This document shows positions 8,103 through 16,291 of a DNA stretch of 33,361 nt, one piece after another (the first letter of the stretch is position 1; every line of letters begins with the position of its first letter). Under the pieces are notes generated by a model, which searched no databases, had not been told where the DNA came from, and saw only the letters and a list, made by a program, of their open reading frames with translations. The stretch is from an archaeon RBG_16_50_20. Lineage in GTDB: Archaea; Thermoproteota; Bathyarchaeia; 40CM-2-53-6. Made by a program: the position numbers and the translations under genes. The DNA is taken from contig MEMY01000095.1 in NCBI GenBank assembly GCA_001768965.1, positions 1 through 33,361 of the forward strand, read 5' to 3'.

Positions 8103-8885
8103 TTATCTCCCGAAACGACGTTTACGACGTTGATAGGTCCTTACAGCTCGTAATAGATCTATCCTTCGAAACTCCGGCCAGTAGACATCAAGAAAAACGA
8201 ACTCGCTATACGCCGCCTGCCAGATCAGAAACCCGCTAAGCCTCTCTTCTCCAGAAGTGCGTATGATTAATTCAGGATAGGGATTGGGCAAGTGCGATGT
8301 GTACAAGTATTTTGTGAAGACGTCTTCGTCAACTGAATCTGCGTTCAAGGTGCCGCTTTGAACTTCGTCGATCATGCGTTTTGCAGCGTCAACGATTTCT
8401 GCGCGGCCACCGTAGGCGACGGCGATGTTCAGGTAGTGTTGGTCATAGGCTTCGGTGACCTTCTCAACCTCAGCAAGGACCAATCTTAGCGATTCAGGGA
8501 GAAGTTCGAGACGGCCAATCGCCTTTACGTGAACCTTATTTTCGTGTATGCGGCGGTCTGTTGTGAGTTTCCTAGCTTCGTTCTCAATGATCCTTAGAAT
8601 AGTTGCGACTTCATCCTTTGGCCTCAGGAAGTTCTCCGTCGAGAACACGTAAAGCGTGACAGTCTTGATACCTAACTCAAGGCACCATTCTAGGAAATTC
8701 TCTCCTGTTTGTGCACCGTAAAGGTGGCCGTTCAATTGGTCTCCGTGCTTCTCGAACCCCCACCTCCGGTTTCCATCAAGTATGATGCCCACATGTTCTG
8801 GCATCTCGTCTCCCGTGAGACTTCCTTCAAGCCATTTCTCATAGAGCTTGTAGGCGCCAATTGTTCGGAGTACTGTGGGTAACAT
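8103..8885 (-). CDS. uppS: Polyprenyl diphosphate synthase, cis-type (UppS family)
   Basis: 260 residues. The catalytic signature ILDGNRRW (35-42) carries the essential Asp37 and following Arg residues. The region LNGHLYGAQTGENFLEWCLELGIKTVTLYVFSTENF is also typical, as are the late motifs LIIRTSGEERLSGFLIWQAAYSEFVF and DVYWPEF. These enzymes condense isopentenyl diphosphate units in cis to make the long polyprenyl phosphate that carries sugars for N-glycosylation and related membrane reactions in archaea. It starts four bases after the MTA phosphorylase stop, so the two are cotranscribed. Function is confident; chain length cannot be told. Confidence 0.95.
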   Translation of the reverse strand: MLPTVLRTIGAYKLYEKWLEGSLTGDEMPEHVGIILDGNRRWGFEKHGDQLNGHLYGAQTGENFLEWCLELGIKTVTLYVFSTENFLRPKDEVATILRIIENEARKLTTDRRIHENKVHVKAIGRLELLPESLRLVLAEVEKVTEAYDQHYLNIAVAYGGRAEIVDAAKRMIDEVQSGTLNADSVDEDVFTKYLYTSHLPNPYPELIIRTSGEERLSGFLIWQAAYSEFVFLDVYWPEFRRIDLLRAVRTYQRRKRRFGR

Positions 8886-8889
8886 CGTT

Positions 8890-9663
8890 TCACACTTGGG
8901 CCTCGTGGGTTGCTCGGCCGCAGTTACAGGTTCTTTTTACTGGAATGCTTTCAGCGGTCTTGCGTATAATAGCAACTATCTCGGGCATGAGTCTCTTCCC
9001 GATGTCCATGACTTCCACCGCAGACAGTTTAGCTTGCTTGCCAGCTGCGCGGTTTGAAATGAAGCAGAGCGTCGCGTAGCACATTTCAAGTTCCCTTGCG
9101 AGGAAGGTTTCAGGTGCTCCAGTCATCCCGACCAGGTCGCCTCCGAGCTTCTCAAGCATCCGGATTTCGGCTGGGGTCTCATATCGTGGCCCCTCTGTCG
9201 CGGCGAGGACCGAGGTGTTCCACATCTTCACTTTACTCCCCTTCGAAGAATCAAGCAAAGCTTTCCTCAATTCCGGGCAGTAGGGTTGTGAAAAGTCGAT
9301 GTGTGTGACCGGAGAGCTGTCGAAGAATGTGGTGGTTCTGGATTTCGTCATGTCGATTATGTCGTCGGGGATGGAGAGGTCTCCGGGATTGTACTCTGAG
9401 TTGATGCCGCCCACTGCGTTCGTAGCTATGATTCTCTCGACACCAATCTGTTTGAGCGCATGGATATTGGCTCTATAGTTGACCTTGTGTGGTGGAAGGT
9501 CATGTTTTGGGCCATGTCTGGGTAGAAAGGCAACCTCCTCTTTGCCAACGGATCCAACAGAGATCCAAGGAGCAGGGCCATATGGTGTTCCAACTCGAAC
9601 TATTCTCGTCCCTTTAAGGAGGGCTTCGAGCCCGCTGCCGCCGATTATGCCAATCCTGGTCAT
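8890..9663 (-). CDS. mtnP: S-methyl-5'-thioadenosine phosphorylase (MTAP/PNP family)
   Basis: 257 residues. The N-terminus IGIIGGSGLEALL, the phosphate site FLPRHGPKHDLPPHKVNYRANI and the ribose/purine site TNAVGGINSEYNPGDLSIPDDIIDMTKSR are hallmarks of the trimeric MTAP/PNP family. The MTGAPETFLARE segment and a final CxC pair (CNC) near the C-terminus resemble archaeal MTAP, in which cysteines can form stabilising disulfides. It cleaves methylthioadenosine, a by-product of polyamine and other SAM-dependent pathways, to adenine and methylthioribose-1-phosphate. Inosine/guanosine phosphorylase activity is a possible alternative within the same family. It lies between the coiled-coil gene and uppS with gaps of 18 and 4 bases. 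Confidence 0.93.
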   Translation of the reverse strand: MTRIGIIGGSGLEALLKGTRIVRVGTPYGPAPWISVGSVGKEEVAFLPRHGPKHDLPPHKVNYRANIHALKQIGVERIIATNAVGGINSEYNPGDLSIPDDIIDMTKSRTTTFFDSSPVTHIDFSQPYCPELRKALLDSSKGSKVKMWNTSVLAATEGPRYETPAEIRMLEKLGGDLVGMTGAPETFLARELEMCYATLCFISNRAAGKQAKLSAVEVMDIGKRLMPEIVAIIRKTAESIPVKRTCNCGRATHEAQV

Positions 9664-9681
9664 GATTCAGAATTCCTGCCC

Positions 9682-10581
9682 CTACTCTTCCTCACTGTCC
9701 GAGAGGGAATCGCCCATGAGTGCTTGGAATTCCTCAAAGGACAATTTGCCGCCCGAGCGCACCTTCTCGTTTGCAGCCTCCTTGTACTTCGATTTGAGCT
9801 TCTCGGCTTTCTCAACTTTCGATGAAACCTTAACCTCGCCTATCTGAGTTCGAATCTCGTCAATCCTTTGAAGATTGCTCCTCAGGGTCGCAATGGCTTC
9901 ATGGCGCTCTTTACTCTGTTCAACGTACTTCGCATGTCTCTGATCCGCTTCTTTCTTCTTCTCCGCGAGAACCTTCACAAGTTCATACATGGCTGTATGG
10001 ACGTGTTCGCTTTCGTCAGCGATCTTCGTCAGCTCCTCGTGGGTAGATTGTGCTTGGATTCGAAGAGCCCCCACCTCGACCTTCAGGCGTAGGAGTTTTT
10101 CCCTGACGTTCCTGAGCCCCTTGTGCTTAGCGAGGTTGGTTTCTAACGCACCAATCTTGGCGACTAAGCTCCGTTCGGCCTGTGTGGACAGAGGGTTAGT
10201 CTGAATATACCACTCAAAGCGCTTGATCTGTGTCAGGACCTCAGACATACTGCCATGCAACTGCTCGGAGATCTGACGCGCCTGTTCAAGGAGCTTGGAT
10301 AACGTCTCACGCTTCTTCGACGCCTCGTTCCGAAGCTCATCGCGCTTCGTCTTCAGATCCTTGACTTTGCCGTTCAGTGAATCTCTTTTTTCTTTCAGTT
10401 TCTTGGCTTCAGTCGAGATTCGTTTGACCTCTGCGTTGAGTTCATCGCGCTGCTTCAGGGTTTCATCGATCTGCGTTCTTAGAAGTCTAATTTCGGTCTT
10501 CTTGTTAGCGCTGCTTGCTTTGAGCTGTTCGAGTTCACGATAAAGGTGCTCGACGGGTGTCTGGATTGTTTTTGAATCCAT
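9682..10581 (-). CDS. Archaeal coiled-coil protein (COG1340-like)
   Basis: 299 residues, almost entirely predicted coiled coil and rich in Lys, Glu, Arg and Leu, for example KRDSLNGKVKDLKTKRDELR (about 65-84). There is no membrane segment or catalytic motif. A short non-coiled region near 130-150 contains FEWYIQTNPLSTQAERSLV, and the acidic tail after GKLSFEEFQALM ends in DSEEE. This layout matches a family of archaeal coiled-coil proteins of unknown role that I associate with COG1340. Some are annotated as phosphoserine-phosphatase-like, which this sequence does not support. The ATG has AGAGGTG seven bases upstream. It lies 23 bases after the metzincin-like gene and 18 bases before mtnP. Confidence 0.8.
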   Translation of the reverse strand: MDSKTIQTPVEHLYRELEQLKASSANKKTEIRLLRTQIDETLKQRDELNAEVKRISTEAKKLKEKRDSLNGKVKDLKTKRDELRNEASKKRETLSKLLEQARQISEQLHGSMSEVLTQIKRFEWYIQTNPLSTQAERSLVAKIGALETNLAKHKGLRNVREKLLRLKVEVGALRIQAQSTHEELTKIADESEHVHTAMYELVKVLAEKKKEADQRHAKYVEQSKERHEAIATLRSNLQRIDEIRTQIGEVKVSSKVEKAEKLKSKYKEAANEKVRSGGKLSFEEFQALMGDSLSDSEEE

Positions 10582-10604
10582 GAGAGCACCTCTCTCGCTG
10601 TGGT

Positions 10605-12509
10605 CTACCTTCTTTGGGCAGTTTTCTCGTCATACTTTCTTAGAGCCATGAAGATGAGGACTGAGCCGACTACGATTCCCAGAATGAGTGCAGCCAACAC
10701 CATAACCACCCAGCTCGGTGTTGCCAGGGCGAGAGTCAAGGCGTTTGAGGCTGTTTGAGCTGCTCTCACAGCGATCTCAACTGCCAATGTGTACTGCATT
10801 GAACCATATTTCCCGAGTGCCTTGTCAACTAGTGTTTTTGCGGAGGCCATCTGGTCTCCCACCGATCCCAAGGCCATTCGGCTGTTGAGAACATCTTGAG
10901 CTTCCGCAAGTGTGGTTGTCGCTGAGTTGATCAATTGATCTGCATGTGCTCTGTTGATTGCGTCTTTGTCGAACTGACTGAACTTATACTCCCAAGCCCA
11001 GTAGCTCATGGCCGATGATACGAAATCCTCAAGGTAACCGAACTGGTGGGGGTGCATTAAGCCGAGTGAATGGCCTGCCTCATGGATAATGGCCTGCGTG
11101 AAACCTATTCCTTTGCCTGGTTGAGGTGGGCTCACGTTATCCCCTCTTTTGAAATCGATCTGGCTCATTCCGATTAGCGCCAGATCTCCCAGGGAAATTC
11201 CAAGGAAATTGTTCTCATCAAGTTTGAGGGTCGCAACGTACCACTTGTAAGTGTATCCGAAGTAAATTCCGGCTGAGAAGGCGAATGCAAAGACTGGAAG
11301 CGTCACCTCATTCGAATCTCTTTTGACGGTGCCCGCGAATTCGGATAAGTGCTCCTGAAGGTACCTATAGATCGGACGTGTATCCACATACCTGCCGAGC
11401 GCGAGATCTGACGGGGGTGTAACTGTGTTCTCTATGATCACGCTTTGGAGATCTGGCTTCGCGCTTGCTTCTATGAAGTGGGTTTCCACTTGGATTTCTG
11501 AGTATGGCAGTATGTCTGTGTACGCCTCTTTGATGAGTTCTGGGTGGATTGTGCTTTCTATTGCAACAGCTGTTCTCTCCTTTTCTGTGCGGTTATCAAT
11601 GATGTTAACAACAATTCTGTAGGTCCGACTGTAGACAGGTTGGTACACGAAGACGGGAACCGCCAAGTTCAGAACAGCGTCATAGATATAGTCTGAAAGG
11701 AATTGCGTCAGCCATTGCTTCCCGTAGAGCGAGTGAAGGTTGAACCGATAGAGGTCTATGGCAATCTGCATCGGGATGTGTGGAACAGCCTCGGGGCTTG
11801 TCCAAGTCCAGAATTCGGGACCTGCTGCCATGTCCAGGTACCACAGCCTGTTTCGGCCACCCCATCCCACCGAGAAATCGCGATACCGGATCTGGTAGTC
11901 CAAGTCCTTGTCTACGTATTTTGTTGCGTAGTAATGGGGTGTGGCGCTAGACGGATTCTCGCTTTCCAATTGCTGTTCGGTAACGGAGGGTAAGCTCGTC
12001 AGATTTGCGAAGACGAATGTGTAACCGCTGGTCGGAAAGCCTCCGTAGCTTGCGTTGTTAGCTGCGAACCAGCTTTCAACTTTCTCTGCATCGTAGAAGT
12101 AGTTGCTTGTTATCGATTTGAACCAGGGATTATACATGAGCTTCTTCTGCTCGATTGACTTCAGGTAATTGACTAGACTGTCTTGGAACTCGGCCTTTGT
12201 GTAGACAAAATCGTAGGTTAGATCGTAAGAGACGCCCGTTATGTTGCCTGTCGAGAGCACGTTGTTGACCGAGTTCTGCACGGCATTTCCTCGCCACGTC
12301 AAGTAGTCTTGGTCGATTGTCTGTGCGTCGAACCCGATCAGCACGATCTTTATTGTCAATGGGACGGTTCGAACTGTGATCGTTTGAGTAGTAGCTGCCT
12401 CGTTTGATGAGAATCCTGCTGGCAACGAGGCGATGACTATGAGAAATACCAAAAGCATGGCGTTTGTAGTTTTCAAAGCGAACCCGCGATTGCACAGATG
12501 GCCCAACAC
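10605..12509 (-). CDS. Exported, C-terminally anchored metzincin-like metalloprotease
   Basis: 634 residues from GTG. A TTG at 12476 (codon 12) is an equally good start and gives a classic signal peptide, KTTNAMLLVFLIVIASLPAGF. The large extracellular region (about 36-600) carries HEAGHSLGLMH at 476-486, the HExxHxxGxxH zinc motif of metzincins, and SAMSYW at 499-504 as a likely Met-turn. Near the C-terminus a membrane segment (about 604-624, WVVMVLAALILGIVVGSVLIF) is followed by basic residues, so the enzyme should be anchored outside the cell. A helical stretch with repeated Ala/Leu (about 520-600) precedes the anchor. The substrate is unknown. The upstream gene is acdB-like, with 51 bases between; downstream lies the coiled-coil gene. 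I do not know a named family for the N-terminal 450 residues. Confidence 0.87.
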   Translation of the reverse strand: MLGHLCNRGFALKTTNAMLLVFLIVIASLPAGFSSNEAATTQTITVRTVPLTIKIVLIGFDAQTIDQDYLTWRGNAVQNSVNNVLSTGNITGVSYDLTYDFVYTKAEFQDSLVNYLKSIEQKKLMYNPWFKSITSNYFYDAEKVESWFAANNASYGGFPTSGYTFVFANLTSLPSVTEQQLESENPSSATPHYYATKYVDKDLDYQIRYRDFSVGWGGRNRLWYLDMAAGPEFWTWTSPEAVPHIPMQIAIDLYRFNLHSLYGKQWLTQFLSDYIYDAVLNLAVPVFVYQPVYSRTYRIVVNIIDNRTEKERTAVAIESTIHPELIKEAYTDILPYSEIQVETHFIEASAKPDLQSVIIENTVTPPSDLALGRYVDTRPIYRYLQEHLSEFAGTVKRDSNEVTLPVFAFAFSAGIYFGYTYKWYVATLKLDENNFLGISLGDLALIGMSQIDFKRGDNVSPPQPGKGIGFTQAIIHEAGHSLGLMHPHQFGYLEDFVSSAMSYWAWEYKFSQFDKDAINRAHADQLINSATTTLAEAQDVLNSRMALGSVGDQMASAKTLVDKALGKYGSMQYTLAVEIAVRAAQTASNALTLALATPSWVVMVLAALILGIVVGSVLIFMALRKYDEKTAQRR

Positions 12510-12560
12510 ATTCAGCCGTCCCTAATTAATCCCTTACCCACATTTCCTCAAGATTGAGTC

Positions 12561-13268
12561 TTACTCGTCACCTAGAATCATTCTTGCGTCAACTATGCTT
12601 GCACCGGTCCCATACACCATGATAGGGTTTAGGTCCAATTGTTCAATTGACGAGTTCTCCAACATGATTTGAGAAGTGCCCTCAAGTATGCTGATTATGG
12701 CGTTTTCATCGCTTGGGCCCTGCCCCCTAATCCCTCTCAGCACAGGGTATGCGTGAATCTCTCTAATCATTTCCTGAGAATCCAAATCAGTCAATGGCGC
12801 GACTCTGAACGTCACGTCCTTGAGTACCTCGACAAAGATTCCTCCAAGACCAAACAACACCGTCGGTCCAAACTGGCTGTCCCGAAGACCACCCACTATG
12901 ACTTCCACGCCCTTCGGTGCCAAGTGTTGAACAAGCACACCTTCGAGACGAGCGCTCGTGTTGTACGATTTGGCGTTGTCAACGATTCGCTGATATCCAC
13001 GCTCAACTTCCTCCTTCGACTTCAAGTCGAGTAAGACAGCGTCCGCCTCAGTCTTGTGGAGGATATCTTGGGAGATGATCTTCAACACAATTGGGTAGCC
13101 TACTTTCTCAGCCAGCGCGATGGCCTCTGGCGCACTTTTGGCGACGCCGAATTCCGGGGTCGGCATTCTGTAAGCTCGACAGATCTCTTTTGCCTCAGGC
13201 TCTAGGAGAGCCTTCCTATTCTCGCTGAGAGCTCGGTGAATGATTTGCTCGACGATGAGCGGTGGCAT
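12561..13268 (-). CDS. acdB: ADP-forming acyl-CoA synthetase, beta (ATP-grasp) subunit
   Basis: About 235 residues from the ATG at 13268. A TTG at 13298 would add ten residues, but the ATG aligns better with the family N-terminus. Motifs: ALLEPEAKEICRAYRMPTP, GYPIVLKIISQDILHKTEADAVLLDL (ATP-grasp entry), GVEVIVGGLRDSQFGPTVLFGLGGIFVEVLKDVTFRVAPL and the closing LDLNPIMV. The subunit transfers phosphate from acyl-phosphate/phosphohistidine to ADP, conserving energy from acetyl-CoA or other acyl-CoAs. The partner alpha subunit (CoA-binding) is not in this window, so it must lie elsewhere or this is a stand-alone paralogue. The GPN GTPase is 118 bases upstream on the same strand. Confidence 0.9.
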   Translation of the reverse strand: MPPLIVEQIIHRALSENRKALLEPEAKEICRAYRMPTPEFGVAKSAPEAIALAEKVGYPIVLKIISQDILHKTEADAVLLDLKSKEEVERGYQRIVDNAKSYNTSARLEGVLVQHLAPKGVEVIVGGLRDSQFGPTVLFGLGGIFVEVLKDVTFRVAPLTDLDSQEMIREIHAYPVLRGIRGQGPSDENAIISILEGTSQIMLENSSIEQLDLNPIMVYGTGASIVDARMILGDE

Positions 13269-13386
13269 TGAGGGCGCTTTCCTTGGGTCGACGTTCAACG
13301 CAGCTCGGACCGCGTATTATACGATTACCTCGGGCAATGAGTTATGGGATGAATCTTGATCGTGCAAGACACGCTCACCTGGCTGC

Positions 13387-14151
13387 CTATGCTGAAGCTT
13401 CTTCTCCTCGGTTGAGTACTCGAGTTACCGCAGCGTTCAACTCCATGAGGCCTGTGGTCTCCTTAGCGGAGACTGGAATTGGTTCAGATAACAGTCCGGT
13501 CCTGAAAACAGCGTTCGCGAGATCTTTCACAAGAAGCGACAAATTCAGCTCCTTTGCCCTGCCAAGCGCGATGTCGAAGGATTCAGGTTCAGTTGCCCAA
13601 GTAACGATCTCATCTATCTCTTGCTCCGTAACGAGATCGATCTTGGAGAGGGCATAAATCTGGGGTTGCGTTATCCTGCTCTCAATGGCTGCAGCGAGAA
13701 ATACGTTGGAAATGAAGTTCAGCGGAGAGCGCGAAAAAGGCGCGTCCATCAGGTAGATCAATGCTTGACTATCCTCTGTTAGATGTCTCGCAATGAATCG
13801 GCCTCCTTCTCTGAAGGCGAAAAGTTCTATCTGACCAGGCGTGTCCACTAGGACAACGTCCGGGTTGGCCGCATCAATTTCCTCGCGCATTTCCTCCATG
13901 TGATCGGCGAGCAGGTCAGACGCCATGATGAGCGCGCCGTTCGGCCCGAGTTGATAATCCAGCATTAACTTCTGTACGTCCACGTATTGGCGGGCGTCGA
14001 TGTCGGGATTGTAGGGGAGCGCAGTGGCGCCGGGATCCATGTTGGCAACGATCACATCCTGTTCTCCTGCCTTGAGCCATTCTAGGTAAGCGGCAGTGAG
14101 TGTTGATTTTCCAGATCCTGCCATCCCCACAATGAACACGGAATATGCCAT
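13387..14151 (-). CDS. GPN-loop GTPase
   Basis: 254 residues. The P-loop is GMAGSGKST (9-17). The family-defining Gly-Pro-Asn insertion is at 69-71 (LGPNGALIMASD), followed by G3 DTPGQIELF and G4-like ALSKIDLV. GPN GTPases form homodimers. The eukaryotic relatives assist RNA polymerase II assembly and nuclear import; the archaeal protein's client is not established. The ATG at 14151 starts right at the P-loop strand, as usual. It is divergent from the winged-helix gene at 14394. Confidence 0.94.
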   Translation of the reverse strand: MAYSVFIVGMAGSGKSTLTAAYLEWLKAGEQDVIVANMDPGATALPYNPDIDARQYVDVQKLMLDYQLGPNGALIMASDLLADHMEEMREEIDAANPDVVLVDTPGQIELFAFREGGRFIARHLTEDSQALIYLMDAPFSRSPLNFISNVFLAAAIESRITQPQIYALSKIDLVTEQEIDEIVTWATEPESFDIALGRAKELNLSLLVKDLANAVFRTGLLSEPIPVSAKETTGLMELNAAVTRVLNRGEEASA

Positions 14152-14347
14152 GTGAGATTCCCCCGCGATAGTGCGCTAGCTCCTATCAAGTCTGCTGGAT
14201 TTCACTGGGAGGGAATTCTTTTCCGCACAACAAGTCATACTGTTCAGCGCTGCGATGATGAGCAAGCTAGAACAGGACTAGGTGACTGTGAACCCGGGCG
14301 CCAGAGCAGCAATTCGACTTCTCAGCAACTAGTCAGCCAGGTATTCG

Positions 14348-14363
14348 GTAAAGGTTTCTTTAC
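14348..14363. promoter_or_regulatory. Inverted repeat upstream of the winged-helix gene
   Basis: GTAAAG GTTT CTTTAC is a perfect 6-bp inverted repeat with a 4-base spacer, ending about 30 bases before the ATG at 14394, near where a TATA box or operator would sit. The downstream gene encodes a winged-helix regulator, so autoregulation is possible. The remainder of 14152-14347 shows nothing I can support. Confidence 0.35.
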
Positions 14364-14393
14364 TGAATTCATTTCCACTTAGCTGTTTAAGTG

Positions 14394-14876
14394 ATGGGCG
14401 CGTTTCCTTCTGTTCGGCTGGGTGGGGTGATGGAGGAACCGTCAGATTTGGGACTGGAAGACCAAGTCTTCAAGTCGCTCTCGCATCAGATCAGGCGTGA
14501 CATCATTCGTTATGTGGGTGAGAGATCGAAGGCGTCCTTCACGGAGATTCGAAACTCGTTGCGGATCGAAGACAGTTCTATGTTTTCCTATCACTTGAAC
14601 GGGTTGCGACCGCTATTGCAGCAGCATGACTCTAACTACCTTCTCAGTGATTTAGGAAGGCATGCATACAGGTTGATACTGGGAACGACCGCACTTGGGA
14701 CTGAAAGCAGACTAAAGATGAGAATCCGGTATGCGATTGTCGCAAACGCGTTGCTGTGGGCCAGAGTCATTTTCAGCATCTCAAATTGGCAGGGACACCT
14801 GCAGTCACAGACGATGATGTCACTGGCGGCCTTGTGGTTCATCAGCAATCTGATTCTATATCGCCTGAGCCTCTAG
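14394..14876 (+). CDS. Winged-helix transcriptional regulator with C-terminal membrane segments
   Basis: About 160 residues. The N-terminal half is an ArsR-like winged helix: VFKSLSHQIRRDIIRYV, then FTEIRNSLRIEDSSMFSYHLNGLRPLL as the turn and recognition helix, then a YLLSDLGRHAYRLI wing/helix. The C-terminal 55 residues form two hydrophobic segments (RYAIVANALLWARVIFSI and TMMSLAALWFISNLILYRL) joined by a short loop, so it is probably tethered to the membrane. Starts: GTG 14391, ATG 14394 and ATG 14430 (after GGTGGGG) are all possible. Family: small archaeal membrane-bound winged-helix regulators; targets unknown. It stands alone on the plus strand. Confidence 0.78.
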   Translation: MGAFPSVRLGGVMEEPSDLGLEDQVFKSLSHQIRRDIIRYVGERSKASFTEIRNSLRIEDSSMFSYHLNGLRPLLQQHDSNYLLSDLGRHAYRLILGTTALGTESRLKMRIRYAIVANALLWARVIFSISNWQGHLQSQTMMSLAALWFISNLILYRLSL

Positions 14877-14905
14877 GGGAACCGGCAACGCAGGAGTTCC
14901 GAGCG

Positions 14906-15071
14906 ACTGTCTGACAGTTGATCCTTGCTCTGGCAGCGTCAAAATGACCGTACTTCGCGAGGTTTTCTCGAAATGTGATTGAGGGCCATATGGCCCACGG
15001 TTTCCATGGCGCACTAGTTTTCTGGTGCGTTTGCCGCAGAGTAACATGTTGTATGCAAGAAGTTGCATACA
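14906..15071. repeat. Cluster of five palindromes/hairpins in a non-coding stretch
   Basis: The 237-base gap between the winged-helix gene and the CinA-like gene contains ACTGTC-T-GACAGT (14906-14918), CGAG-GTTTT-CTCG (14958-14970), the perfect palindrome GGGCCATATGGCCC (14983-14996), CGCACTAG-TTTT-CTGGTGCG (15010-15029, 8-bp stem with one G-U) and TGTATGCAA-GAAG-TTGCATACA (15050-15071, perfect 9-bp stem). Both flanking genes end here, so some hairpins may serve termination, but five in 166 bases exceeds what convergent terminators need. It could also be a structured RNA or a degraded small mobile element. Confidence 0.6.
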
Positions 15072-15113
15072 CCCCCCTCCTCCCGGTCCAAGAAACTGGA
15101 GGCGCAAAGGCGA

Positions 15114-15926
15114 CTATGCCTTAAGGGAGATTCTTGCTCCGACGTTTCGGATTTGGCGCGCCAAATCGCGTGATGCTCCAAGAACAGCCCGTTCCGCCCC
15201 TTCCGAATTTTGGGCTCTAGTTGAGAAGTGGAGGTCGATGTGAGGGCGTCCTCCAGCCTCAACGCCCCTCGGGTGGGACTTGATGTAAACCTTAGGCCAT
15301 TTCGCCATGATCTGGTCGATGATTGGCGCTAGCGACGATTCCATAATCCCCTGAACTCTCAGCCATTTCTCGGCGAATATCATCCCGCCCGTTTTAGCAA
15401 GAATGGCCTTCGAGGCTGATTCTCGGAAGATTGCTTTTGCTTCCTTTGGAACACCCGGCAAACAGAACACCTGAGTCTCCTTTACGGTTACTCGCACGGC
15501 GGGTGCGGTGCCAACAGGATTTCGAACAGGCTTGGCGCGAGCAGGAATTCGGGCCATTTTGAGGCGTGGCTGGGTCAATGAGATTCTTCGATTAGGGAAT
15601 CTTCGGGCATAATGCTCCCGAACCATCGCTAGAGCGATCCTGTCAACTCTGAGAGGCACCTTGAGCGCTCTGGCAACGGCCTTGAGCGTCATATCATCAA
15701 AGGTCGGTCCGATTCCCCCAGTCGTTATGAGGAAGTCGGGCTTTCTTCTTAGTGATTCTCTGATTGCGTGCGAAATCTCTTTGAGATTGTCCGGGACAGT
15801 AGTGATTCTGGAAACCGCGGCTCCCAACGAAGTTACGCGTGCCGCGATCCAAGAGGCATTCGTGTTAACCGTATTCCCGAGCAGAAGCTCATTTCCCACC
15901 GATAAAATCTCAACTATGCAGGGCAT
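15114..15926 (-). CDS. CinA-type molybdopterin-binding-fold protein (NMN deamidase-related)
   Basis: About 270 residues from the ATG at 15926, which is preceded by GAGG-rich sequence; a TTG at 15932 is alternative. The N-terminus EILSVGNELLLGNTVNTNASWIA and the motif TTGGIGPTFDDMTLKAVA are the COG1058/CinA N-domain signature, followed by NPVGTAPAV and FCLPGVPKEAKAIF. There is no C-terminal PncC amidase domain, as is usual in archaea. Bacterial CinA acts on ADP-ribose/NMN-type substrates, so a nucleotide-repair role is plausible but unproven here. A TATA-like AAATACTG lies near 15966-15975 on the minus strand. Confidence 0.88.
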   Translation of the reverse strand: MPCIVEILSVGNELLLGNTVNTNASWIAARVTSLGAAVSRITTVPDNLKEISHAIRESLRRKPDFLITTGGIGPTFDDMTLKAVARALKVPLRVDRIALAMVREHYARRFPNRRISLTQPRLKMARIPARAKPVRNPVGTAPAVRVTVKETQVFCLPGVPKEAKAIFRESASKAILAKTGGMIFAEKWLRVQGIMESSLAPIIDQIMAKWPKVYIKSHPRGVEAGGRPHIDLHFSTRAQNSEGAERAVLGASRDLARQIRNVGARISLKA

Positions 15927-15980
15927 CCTCAAACCCTCAATGAGAATGAGCGCAACGAGAACTAAACAGTATTTGTTCTA

Positions 15981-16004
15981 AGAGAAGCCGCGTTCGCGGT
16001 CTCT
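15981..16004. terminator. Hairpin between the zinc-ribbon and CinA-like genes
   Basis: AGAGA-AG-CCGC-GTTC-GCGG-TCTCT folds into a compact stem with a two-base bulge. It lies 18 bases downstream of the zinc-ribbon stop on the minus strand, consistent with a transcription end or RNA-stability element. No strong U tract follows, so the terminator reading is tentative. Confidence 0.35.
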
Positions 16005-16022
16005 CACCGAGATGAGAGATCA

Positions 16023-16232
16023 CTAAGGCTTTTTCGAAAGCCACCATTTCAGGTAGTCATTCTGGCGGCGTCTGCGCTGCTCCTCGGGACTTTCAATATC
16101 ACGCAATTTGTTTCTGCCCTCCATGAGCTGCTGGGCACTTACAGTGAGCCCACAACTCTTGCATGTGTAAAATTTCTGTGCGCTGTCGTAGCTCAGTATG
16201 CCGCCACATTCAAGGCAGTAGTTCGTTGTCAC
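16023..16232 (-). CDS. Small zinc-ribbon protein
   Basis: 69 residues. CLECGG...CKSCG (Cys at 6, 9, 24 and 27) forms one zinc ribbon of the type found at the N-terminus of RPB9/TFS-like proteins. It is followed by a helical, charged tail rich in Arg and Glu (SPEEQRRRRQNDYLKWWLSKKP). It lacks the C-terminal domain needed for TFS, so it is not a transcript cleavage factor. The GTG start has GGAG 13 bases upstream, and a TATA-like GGTTTAACTAG lies about 45 bases upstream on the minus strand. It follows ABCE1 by 59 bases. Likely a nucleic-acid or protein-interaction module; role unknown. Confidence 0.8.
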   Translation of the reverse strand: MTTNYCLECGGILSYDSAQKFYTCKSCGLTVSAQQLMEGRNKLRDIESPEEQRRRRQNDYLKWWLSKKP

Positions 16233-16291
16233 TTGAAATTTGGTCTCCGCGTGTGTAAGGCAAAGTCGCGCTAGTTAAACCTGTAGCACGC

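Noticed and set aside
14842-15107. Minus-strand ORFs preceded by GGAGGAGGGGGG in the palindrome region
   Set aside because: The purine run looks like a Shine-Dalgarno sequence, but the translated chains have no protein-like pattern, overlap the winged-helix gene end and run through the hairpins. Kept only as a note.
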